Below are positions 1-5,885 of a stretch of DNA of 6,820 nt, piece by piece (position 1 is the stretch's first letter; every line of letters starts with the position of its first letter). Position numbers and translations under genes: made by a program. This DNA comes from Bacteroidia bacterium (GTDB lineage Bacteria > Bacteroidota > Bacteroidia > NS11-12g > UBA9320). Under the pieces are notes generated by a model. It was not told the origin of the DNA. It saw only the letters and a list, made by a program, of their open reading frames with translations, and searched no databases. The stretch covers positions 1 through 6,820 of the forward strand of contig JAKMFK010000084.1 of assembly GCA_022425465.1 (NCBI GenBank), given 5' to 3'.

Positions 1-11
1 ATACAACTATT

Positions 12-1358
12 TTGAAAAAAACATTATCCATATTATTCTTATTTCTTTGTGTTAATTGTTATGCCCAGAATCAGCCTGTGATTGACGAAATAGTTGCCGT
101 TGTTGGGGAACACATTATTTTACGCTCTGATTTAGAGGCAGAGTATACTCAAGCAAAACAGGATATGTCTTTTTATCCTGGAGATTTGAAATGTGAAATT
201 TTAAATCAATTGATAATTCAAAAATTATACCTTCATAAAGGAGAGAGAGATAGCATATATTCAAGTCCTGAAATGGTCGAATCTGAGCTAGACAGAAGAG
301 TCAAATATTATGCATCTCAAATAGGTGGAGAAGCGAGACTAGCTGAGTATTTAGGAATGACGATTGATGAGTATAAAGATCGTAGAAGATCGGAAATTGA
401 AAACCAACAAATTTCTCAGAAAGTTCAGGGTTTAATCGTTTCAGATATTAAAGCATCTCCAACAGATGTTCGTAAATTTTTTGCAAGCATACCCGAAGAC
501 AGTCTTCCTAAATTTAGAGACGAAGTAGAACTAGGTTTAATATCAATGAAACCAGAACCCAGCGATTATGCAAAAGAATATGCCTTGGAAAAAATCACAA
601 AAATTCGTCAAGACTTGATGAAAGGATTATACTCATTCGATTTTGCAGCAAAGAGTAATAGCGACGACAAAGTGACTGCTGTAAACGGAGGTGAATTAGG
701 CTATTTTTCAAGAGGTCAAATGGTTGGAGCATTTGAGCGATTAGCTTTCAAGTTAAAAGGCGATTCAATATCTGAAATTATAGAAACTAAATATGGGTAT
801 CACATTATTCAATTAATCGATCGCAAAGGTGAAAAAGTGAATGCAAGACATATATTAATCAAACCATTGATAGTTAAAAGTGATTTGTCTGCATTACGTG
901 ACCAAATGTTAGAAATCATAGAGGGACTTAAATTAGATAGTTTGTCAATGTGCAAGGTGGCATCAGAATTAAGCACAGATATGTACACAAAAGATAATTG
1001 TGGTTTTTATGCCGATCAAACTACTGGTTCGCAACAGATATCTATTGATGTATTAGACCCAGTAATTGCTGCTAAAGCAAGTATAATGAGGGATGGTCAA
1101 TACAGTAAACCGGAAAAATTTCAAGATGTTGATGGTTCATCTGGGTACAGATTTCTCTACCTGAGAAAATTAATACCAGCCCATACTGCTAATTTAAAAG
1201 AGGACTATCAGAAAATTCAAGCACTTGCACTTGAAAAAAAGAAAGAGGACACCATTAAAAAATGGGTGAGTGAATATAAAAAGAATGTATATATCAAGAT
1301 AGATGAGAAATATGCCTCTTGTAACGAGTTATCACAATGGAAAGGACTAGAGAATTAA
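12..1358 (+). CDS. surA: SurA-like periplasmic peptidyl-prolyl cis-trans isomerase / outer-membrane protein chaperone
   Basis: Predicted secreted parvulin-type isomerase and chaperone that would escort unfolded outer-membrane proteins through the periplasm. The 448-residue product begins with a Sec signal peptide (K2-K3, hydrophobic residues 5-14, likely cleavage after A18 in CYA|Q). A SurA N-terminal chaperone region follows (about 22-160, opening VIDEIVAVVGEHIILRSDL). Parvulin domain 1 spans about 170-272 and carries GGELGYFSRGQM (226-237) and GYHIIQL (262-268). Parvulin domain 2 spans about 276-388 and carries ARHILIK (278-284). A basic, helical C-terminal tail ends the protein, as in SurA. 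Domain 1 lacks the usual His-Ile-Leu strand (it reads LGLISMKP), and domain 2 has GYRFLYL in place of GYHI. The start is TTG; no ATG lies near the signal peptide, but the frame is open to the window edge, so a slightly earlier start is possible. MoxR begins directly after the stop codon. Family assignment is secure; orthology to E. coli SurA is inferred. Confidence 0.9.
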   Translation: MKKTLSILFLFLCVNCYAQNQPVIDEIVAVVGEHIILRSDLEAEYTQAKQDMSFYPGDLKCEILNQLIIQKLYLHKGERDSIYSSPEMVESELDRRVKYYASQIGGEARLAEYLGMTIDEYKDRRRSEIENQQISQKVQGLIVSDIKASPTDVRKFFASIPEDSLPKFRDEVELGLISMKPEPSDYAKEYALEKITKIRQDLMKGLYSFDFAAKSNSDDKVTAVNGGELGYFSRGQMVGAFERLAFKLKGDSISEIIETKYGYHIIQLIDRKGEKVNARHILIKPLIVKSDLSALRDQMLEIIEGLKLDSLSMCKVASELSTDMYTKDNCGFYADQTTGSQQISIDVLDPVIAAKASIMRDGQYSKPEKFQDVDGSSGYRFLYLRKLIPAHTANLKEDYQKIQALALEKKKEDTIKKWVSEYKKNVYIKIDEKYASCNELSQWKGLEN

Positions 1359-2324
1359 ATGATTGATTTTACCAATGATAAAATAGCTGCTGATAGTTTA
1401 GTTCTAAAAGTAGAAGAACTAAAGAAAGAGATTAGCAAGATAATAATTGGACAAGATGAGGTTGTCAATGGACTTGTAACAAGTATTCTAAGCAATGGTC
1501 ATGCACTGTTAATTGGTGTTCCAGGTCTTGCAAAAACGTTATTGATAAAGACCATTAGCGAGGTCCTAGATTTGAGCTTTAATCGTGTTCAGTTTACTCC
1601 AGATTTAATGCCGAGTGATATTATTGGCTCAGAGATTTTGGATGAAGCAAAAAAATTCAAGTTTAACAAAGGTCCTGTGTTTGCCAATATTGTTCTTGCA
1701 GATGAAATAAATAGAACACCACCCAAAACTCAAGCGGCTCTTCTCGAAGCCATGCAAGAGAAAAATGTAACGCTATCAGGGACTAAATATGCGTTGGATT
1801 TACCCTTTTTCGTTTTAGCTACCCAAAACCCCATAGAGCAAGAAGGAACATATCCTTTGCCTGAAGCTCAATTGGATCGCTTTATGTTTAACATGATTCT
1901 TGATTACCCATCAAGAGAAGAAGAGATAAACATTGTTAAAGCCACCACCTCTGAACAATCTGTGGTCATTAATCCCGTTATGAACCAAGATGAAATACTA
2001 GGATTCCAAGAATTAGTTAAACGAGTTCCTGTATCTGATCATGTTTATGAATATGCAGTTACCTTAGTTGGAAAAACTCGAGCTAAACGAGAATTAGCAA
2101 CTCCATTTGTAAATGAATATTTAGAGTACGGTGCAGGCCCAAGAGCATCACAATATTTAATTATTGGTGCCAAAACTAATGCTCTCATAAATGGAAAGTA
2201 TTCGCCAGATATAGAGGATGTTCAGGCAGTAGCAAAAATGGTTCTGAGGCATCGAATTGTAAGAAATTACAAAGCAGAGTCTCAAGGAATATCTGCTGAT
2301 CAGATTATTGAAAGTATTTTTTAA
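1359..2324 (+). CDS. MoxR-family AAA+ ATPase
   Basis: Cytoplasmic AAA+ ATPase of the MoxR family, thought to act as a chaperone that remodels or activates partner proteins, often ones with von Willebrand A domains. At 321 residues it has the usual family length and a complete motif set: Walker A GVPGLAKT (53-60), Walker B VLADEINR (112-119), sensor 1 ATQN (154-157), a likely arginine finger R174 in QLDRF, and the sensor-2 motif GPRAS (260-264) in the C-terminal helical lid. PIEQEGTYPLPEAQLDRF (158-175) is typical of MoxR proteins. The ATG directly abuts the TAA of the surA-like gene, so translation is probably coupled. The DUF58 and VWA-domain genes that often follow moxR are absent; a nuclease gene follows instead. 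The client therefore cannot be inferred from this window, though pairing with a SurA-type gene is, to my knowledge, common in Bacteroidota. Confidence 0.95.
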   Translation: MIDFTNDKIAADSLVLKVEELKKEISKIIIGQDEVVNGLVTSILSNGHALLIGVPGLAKTLLIKTISEVLDLSFNRVQFTPDLMPSDIIGSEILDEAKKFKFNKGPVFANIVLADEINRTPPKTQAALLEAMQEKNVTLSGTKYALDLPFFVLATQNPIEQEGTYPLPEAQLDRFMFNMILDYPSREEEINIVKATTSEQSVVINPVMNQDEILGFQELVKRVPVSDHVYEYAVTLVGKTRAKRELATPFVNEYLEYGAGPRASQYLIIGAKTNALINGKYSPDIEDVQAVAKMVLRHRIVRNYKAESQGISADQIIESIF

Positions 2325-2326
2325 TA

Positions 2327-3673
2327 TTGGTTTTTTCTATTGTAGATATTGAAACTACAGGCGGCTCACATGGTAATCGAATTACAGAAATAGCTGCTGT
2401 TAAAACAGATGGTAAAAGCATATTAGAGTCATACGAAACTTTAATAAATCCCCATATCTTTATTCCGAAGTCAATTACTCTTCTAACAGGAATTACGAAT
2501 AAAATGGTGAGTGATGCTCCTGATTTTGAAGAAGTATCACGTGATTTTATGAACTTTTTAGAGGGTTCCATTTTTGTTGCTCATAATGTCAGTTTTGATT
2601 ACAGCATTATAAAAAATCATTTCGAAGATTTATCAATTCCATTTAACAGCAAGAAGCTCTGTACGGTCAGATTGTCTCGATCGATATTACCCAATTATCC
2701 TTCTTATTCTCTTGGAAAATTATGTAGAGAATTAGGTATAAAAAACCAAAAGAGACATCGTGCAATGGGAGATGCTAAAGCAACTACGGAATTGTTCCAC
2801 CTGCTTTTCAAAAAAGATTACGACTTTATAACCCATTCTTTAAATCAATTAAGTAGGGAGTCAATATTACCACCGAACCTACCAAAGAGTGAGTTTGAAT
2901 CTATGCCCAATTCTGTTGGGGTATATTATCTACTCGGAGAAAAAATGGAAATTTTATATGTAGGTAAAGCAAAGGATATGAAAAAGCGGATTGTTACCCA
3001 TTTTACGGAGACAACTCGTAAAAAAAGTGAACTTTTAAGAAAAATTCATCACGTTAGTTATATGGAAACAGGGAATGAACTCATTGCTTTATTACTAGAA
3101 AGTAATGAAATAAAAAAGCACTATCCACCCTACAATAAATTACAAAAGCAAAAAAGCAATGATTATTGTATCTGTCATTATGAAGGTCAAGATGGAATTT
3201 TGAGAGTAGATATTTTTTTAAAAAAATATGAGAGAAATACTGTAAAACAATTTAGTTCAATGACTATGGCTAAAGATTATCTGTATATGTTGGTAGAAAA
3301 GAATAAATTGTGTCCTAAGTATACTGGCCTAGAGCGAACAAAAGAGCGATGTTATCTGGGGACGAATTGTGAGTTGTGTTCGGGCAATATTTCTGTAGAG
3401 GAGTATAATCAGCAAGTAATGAAATCTTGGGAACCCAAAGGCTTGAATAAGTGGATAATAGGTCCAGGAAGAACAATTGAAGAAAAAGGGGTAGTTTCTC
3501 TAAAAGATGGTGAGTACTACGGTTTTGGTTTTGTTACTACAGATCAACAAATTAATGAGGAGGATTTGAATAGCTGTATTGTAAGATATAGGACGAATTC
3601 TGATATTCGAAGAATTATTGATGGTTTTTTGAGCATGCCAATTCCAAGAGCGTTTCAATTAATTACTGAATAG
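2327..3673 (+). CDS. DEDDh exonuclease (DnaQ-like) fused to UvrC/Cho-type GIY-YIG endonuclease
   Basis: Two-nuclease fusion of 448 residues, probably cytoplasmic and acting in DNA repair or processing. Residues 1-165 form a DnaQ/pol III epsilon-type 3'-5' exonuclease with the full DEDDh set: D7 and E9 (VDIETTGG), D91 (HNVSFDYSII), H144 and D149 (HRAMGDA). Residues about 193-275 form a GIY-YIG domain with GVYYL (198-202), Y211, K214, R221, the metal ligand E258 and N270, at UvrC-like spacing. Four cysteines (C329, C342, C348, C351) fall where UvrC has its cysteine-rich segment. The UvrC C-terminal RNase H-like nuclease and helix-hairpin-helix parts are missing, as in the short UvrC homologue Cho. 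The TTG start is well constrained: an in-frame stop at 2309-2311 lies just upstream, and the next ATG (M60) falls beyond catalytic D7/E9. It begins 2 nt after moxR and likely shares its transcript. Domain calls are firm; the biological role is inferred. Confidence 0.9.
   Translation: MVFSIVDIETTGGSHGNRITEIAAVKTDGKSILESYETLINPHIFIPKSITLLTGITNKMVSDAPDFEEVSRDFMNFLEGSIFVAHNVSFDYSIIKNHFEDLSIPFNSKKLCTVRLSRSILPNYPSYSLGKLCRELGIKNQKRHRAMGDAKATTELFHLLFKKDYDFITHSLNQLSRESILPPNLPKSEFESMPNSVGVYYLLGEKMEILYVGKAKDMKKRIVTHFTETTRKKSELLRKIHHVSYMETGNELIALLLESNEIKKHYPPYNKLQKQKSNDYCICHYEGQDGILRVDIFLKKYERNTVKQFSSMTMAKDYLYMLVEKNKLCPKYTGLERTKERCYLGTNCELCSGNISVEEYNQQVMKSWEPKGLNKWIIGPGRTIEEKGVVSLKDGEYYGFGFVTTDQQINEEDLNSCIVRYRTNSDIRRIIDGFLSMPIPRAFQLITE
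3210..3229. repeat. 20-bp perfect A/T palindrome with T7-A7 core, inside the nuclease gene
   Basis: The sequence reads ATA, seven T, seven A, TAT and is perfectly self-complementary; it stops at G3209 and G3230. It encodes part of VDIFLKKYE (residues 294-302) between the GIY-YIG domain and the cysteine cluster. The adjacent homopolymer runs are possible slippage sites. With such AT-rich coding sequence it may simply be chance, since Ile, Phe, Leu and Lys codons naturally give T and A runs. Confidence 0.6.
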
Positions 3674-3684
3674 GCTAAATAGCC
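3673..3684. repeat. Short inverted repeat at the convergent gene ends
   Basis: GGCTA-AA-TAGCC spans the junction where the plus-strand nuclease gene and the minus-strand LuxE-like gene meet; their stop codons (TAG at 3671-3673, and TAG on the minus strand at 3675-3677) are separated by one base. As RNA it would form about a four-pair stem (GGCT/AGCC) on either strand. There is no U tract on either side, so it is at best a weak bidirectional transcript end. Confidence 0.3.
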
Positions 3685-4631
3685 ATTAAACTACAACCTC
3701 TGATGTCAGACTGATCTAATCTACCAGTTACTTCAAAACGACCATCTTCATATACCCGACCTAAATCATCAGTGGCAATAAAACAACAACTGTTGACATT
3801 GGCGAGATCGATTATGTTTAGAGCAGCAGTATGACCTTTCATCATGTCTTTACTGAATGGATCATTGTCTGCTCTCGGAAGTACTTTTACCCAGGGCGGG
3901 CAGGTATATAAACCATCTTCATCTGAGTACGCCTGACTCAATAATTCTGTCATTCCATATTCGGAGATGATGGTGGAGCTTGGAAAGGCTTTTTGAAGAA
4001 TTTGGTATAGTTCGAGTTTGGTTATTTCTTCCTTTCTCCCTTTCATTCCACCAGTTTCAATAATGGTTAGACTGTCTAGATCTTGAGGGTATTCTTTAGT
4101 AAAATCCAAAAGGGCAAAACTTACACCAAACAAGATTATTTTCCTAGTAGTTTTGTTCAGCTTACGGTGTAGTTCTTCAAAATTGTATAGATAAAAATTA
4201 AGGGGTTGATCGTTATGCTCCATTAAAAATTTAATCATGGAAACTAAGGAAGAGTTCTTTCTCTCAAGGTAGTTTGGTAGCAAACCAAAAATCTCGTATT
4301 CAGATAAAAGACCCATTCGGTTTTCAATAATATTTAAGCAGTTTTTGTGGTAGTCTTTTATGCTATTGATATGATGTTTGGAGGGGGTAGTGCCAGTGGT
4401 TGTACTACTTTCAAAAATATGCTCAGCTTCAAAATTTCCAGTCTTTACAGTATGAGTTTTGAATAGTGATATTGGAAGAAATGGAATTTCACTGTAGTGG
4501 GAAATAGAGTCTGTTGATTTTCCAATAAGCTTTAGGTATTGAGCGTATACTTCATTATTTTTTGCTTGATATTGAAATATATTCAAAGTTAGGGCGTTAA
4601 AATTGCGATTATTAACAGACCAAACATTCAT
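3675..4631 (-). CDS. LuxE-family acyl-protein synthetase-like adenylate-forming enzyme
   Basis: Member of the LuxE / acyl-protein synthetase family, within the ANL adenylate-forming superfamily, which activates carboxylic acids as acyl-AMP; the substrate is unknown. Counting from the ATG at 4631 (318 residues), it has an N-terminal segment with IPFLPISLFKTH (49-60), the phosphate-binding loop SSTTTGTTPSKH (75-86), ETGGMKGR (192-199), the nucleotide-site motif SEYGMTELLSQ (223-233), ATDDLG (286-291) and a closing GRFEVTGRLDQSDIRG (297-312). It ends there, so the mobile C-terminal domain of full ANL enzymes is absent, as is normal for LuxE-like proteins. I prefer the third in-frame ATG at 4631. 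Its N-terminus resembles Bacteroidota homologues as I recall them, and it leaves a short leader after the promoter box at 4658-4665; starts at 4649 or 4646 would overlap the divergent lipoprotein gene. No luxC/D-like partner lies nearby, so it is an orphan here. The fold is secure; the reaction is inferred. Confidence 0.85.
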   Translation of the reverse strand: MNVWSVNNRNFNALTLNIFQYQAKNNEVYAQYLKLIGKSTDSISHYSEIPFLPISLFKTHTVKTGNFEAEHIFESSTTTGTTPSKHHINSIKDYHKNCLNIIENRMGLLSEYEIFGLLPNYLERKNSSLVSMIKFLMEHNDQPLNFYLYNFEELHRKLNKTTRKIILFGVSFALLDFTKEYPQDLDSLTIIETGGMKGRKEEITKLELYQILQKAFPSSTIISEYGMTELLSQAYSDEDGLYTCPPWVKVLPRADNDPFSKDMMKGHTAALNIIDLANVNSCCFIATDDLGRVYEDGRFEVTGRLDQSDIRGCSLMAI

Positions 4632-4632
4632 T

Positions 4633-5166
4633 ATGTCGTTCAACATCATACTTACTTCAAAAGTAATAACTCTAGGTGCTTTATTGGTTTGTTCTTGTTC
4701 TCCTAAAGAGAATCAATTTACAATAGAGCCCGAAATTCAGTTAGAATCAGTTGTTCAGCATAAAGATATTATGGGCAAAGACAGTGTTATCCAATTATCG
4801 ATATCCTATTCAGATGCAGATGGAGATATTGGGCTATCAGATACAGATACATTCCCCCCGTTTAATTATTCTAGTGAGTTTTATCATAATCTGCCTATCA
4901 AGTATTTGGTAAAGGATTCATTGGGCAACTATAATGAATTAATCAATCCATCCTCAAATAAACCCTATGGCAATCAACATGAGCGAATACCAGATTTAAC
5001 TCCACCAGGAAAATACAAGTCAATTTCAGGTGTTTTAACCATTAATCTGACTGCGAATCCATTATTTATAGAACCTCAATCCGTGAAGTTTGAAATTTCA
5101 TTAATGGATAGAGCATTAAATATGAGCAATACAGTATACACTGAAGTATTAAATTTAACCCATTAA
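4633..5166 (+). CDS. Predicted lipoprotein of unknown function (Bacteroidota type)
   Basis: A 177-residue predicted lipoprotein. The N-terminus has a hydrophobic stretch (residues 11-19) and a lipobox VCSC (19-22), so C22 would be lipidated and the protein anchored in an envelope membrane. The mature part begins with a polar linker, followed by a beta-rich domain containing SYSDADGDIGLSDTDTFPPF (58-77), RIPDLTPPGKYKSISG (118-133) and a final strand region with SLMDRALNMSN (156-166). This pattern of an aspartate-rich loop followed by an Ig-like sandwich recurs, as far as I recall, in uncharacterised Bacteroidota lipoproteins; the DxDGD loop could bind calcium, which is inference. An upstream in-frame TTG (4603) would add ten residues before the signal peptide, so the ATG at 4633 is preferred. 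It is divergent from the LuxE-like gene with one base between the chosen starts. No function can be assigned. Confidence 0.75.
   Translation: MSFNIILTSKVITLGALLVCSCSPKENQFTIEPEIQLESVVQHKDIMGKDSVIQLSISYSDADGDIGLSDTDTFPPFNYSSEFYHNLPIKYLVKDSLGNYNELINPSSNKPYGNQHERIPDLTPPGKYKSISGVLTINLTANPLFIEPQSVKFEISLMDRALNMSNTVYTEVLNLTH
4658..4665 (-). promoter_or_regulatory. Candidate Bacteroidota -7 box for the LuxE-like gene
   Basis: On the minus strand the bases read TACTTTTG, a perfect match to TAnnTTTG. Transcription would start near 4651-4653, about 20 nt before the ATG at 4631 but only 2-4 nt before the ATG at 4649, which favours the shorter protein. No convincing -33 TTTG box is seen at the usual spacing. 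It lies within the lipoprotein coding sequence. Confidence 0.4.
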
Positions 5167-5208
5167 ATAACCTTGCCTATGAATTCCTCTTTTCAAAAAA
5201 CGACTAAA

Positions 5209-5232
5209 GTCACCTGTGGGTGGCAAAATTTT
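5209..5232 (+). terminator. Candidate rho-independent terminator after the lipoprotein gene
   Basis: Six-pair stem formed by GTCACC (5209-5214) and GGTGGC (5219-5224), including one T-G wobble, with a TGTG loop. Four A and then TTTT (5229-5232) follow. The U tract is short and offset by four bases, so termination may be weak. Its place 42 nt after the lipoprotein stop and just before a promoter box fits a boundary between two transcription units. Confidence 0.4.
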
Positions 5233-5233
5233 A

Positions 5234-5241
5234 TATGTTTG
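5234..5241 (+). promoter_or_regulatory. Candidate Bacteroidota -7 box for the skp-skp-murI unit
   Basis: TATGTTTG matches TAnnTTTG exactly and lies in the only sizeable intergenic gap of the window. Transcription would begin around 5247-5250, giving a leader of about 50 nt before the ATG at 5302. The -33 region has no TTTG at the normal distance; the nearest resemblance is TGTG at 5215-5218, which is too close. Confidence 0.5.
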
Positions 5242-5301
5242 CACAACAAAAATCAGCAATTTTTATAAAGTAGCATAGTTTTGGCATTACCATCAAACAA
5301 T

Positions 5302-5859
5302 ATGAAATTTTATCTCAAGTTAATGTTTGGGTTCACTTTGGTGTTTTTTGCCATCAATAGTAATGCACAGAAATTTGCGTACGTGGATTCGGAATACATT
5401 CTTTCTCAAATCCCTAAATACAAATCTGCTCAGCTTCAATTGAATGAACTAAGTGCTCAATGGCAGCAAGAGATTGAGAAGAAATTTTCAGAAATAGAGA
5501 CTCTTCGTAAGTCTTTTCAGGTAGAGAAAGTACTTCTTACTAAAGATATGCAACTTTCTAGAGAGAAGGAGATTGAGGATAAAGAAGATGAAGCTAAGAA
5601 ATTTCAGCAAGAAAAATTTGGTGCAGAAGGAGAATTATTTCAGAAGAAGTCTGAATTAATTCGACCTATACAAGACAAACTTTACGATGCTATCAATAAA
5701 GTAGCTAAAAATAATGGATTAGATTTTATATTTGACAAAAGTGGTGAATTGCTCATGTTAGTGTCAAATTCAAAATACGATCGAAGCGACGAAGTATTAG
5801 AGGAGTTAGGTGTAGTTTCAACAACAACAGAAAAGGATACAAATTTACCGCCACAATAA
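5302..5859 (+). CDS. OmpH/Skp-family periplasmic chaperone (first of two)
   Basis: Predicted periplasmic holdase of the OmpH/Skp family, which works as a trimer that grips unfolded outer-membrane proteins between long helical arms. The 185-residue product has a signal peptide MKFYLKLMFGFTLVFFAINSNA with cleavage before Q23. The first beta strand FAYVDSEYILSQIP (25-38) is typical of the family. A long charged coiled-coil arm rich in E, K and Q follows (about 41-118), then the returning segment with KVAKNNGLDFIFDKSG (133-148), which completes the core. The tail from about 171 (VSTTTEKDTNLPPQ) is polar and probably disordered. An in-frame TTG at 5281 would add seven residues ahead of the signal peptide, so the ATG is chosen. 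It is followed after 26 nt by a paralogue and then murI, an order common in Bacteroidota, where bamA often lies upstream; bamA is not adjacent here. Confidence 0.9.
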   Translation: MKFYLKLMFGFTLVFFAINSNAQKFAYVDSEYILSQIPKYKSAQLQLNELSAQWQQEIEKKFSEIETLRKSFQVEKVLLTKDMQLSREKEIEDKEDEAKKFQQEKFGAEGELFQKKSELIRPIQDKLYDAINKVAKNNGLDFIFDKSGELLMLVSNSKYDRSDEVLEELGVVSTTTEKDTNLPPQ

Positions 5860-5885
5860 AATTACAAAAACAAGTAAATCATAGT

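Noticed and set aside
12..59. Possible lipobox in the surA-like signal peptide (cysteines at residues 13 and 16)
   Set aside because: The residues before the cysteines are L12 and N15, not G, A or S, so lipidation is unlikely; cleavage at YA|Q fits better.
2305..2571. 88-residue open frame on the minus strand
   Set aside because: It lies opposite the moxR end and the exonuclease active-site region, shows no recognisable motif, and is explained as a shadow of the plus-strand gene.
4572..4605. Possible plus-strand promoter for the lipoprotein: TTG (4572-4574), 23-base spacer, TAAAATTG (4598-4605)
   Set aside because: The -7 box has a mismatch and the -33 box is minimal; such matches are expected by chance in AT-rich DNA.
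4603..4632. Ten-residue upstream extension of the lipoprotein from a TTG start
   Set aside because: It would place charged and polar residues (MRLLTDQTFI) before a normal lipoprotein signal peptide that starts at the ATG at 4633.
5248..5264. AT-only hairpin in the skp leader: AAAAAT, loop CAGCA, ATTTTT
   Set aside because: Six A-T pairs are weak, and nothing suggests a riboswitch or attenuator; likely chance.
5281..5301. Seven-residue upstream extension of the first Skp gene from TTG
   Set aside because: The ATG at 5302 gives a standard signal peptide starting MKFYLK; the extension adds nothing typical of the family.
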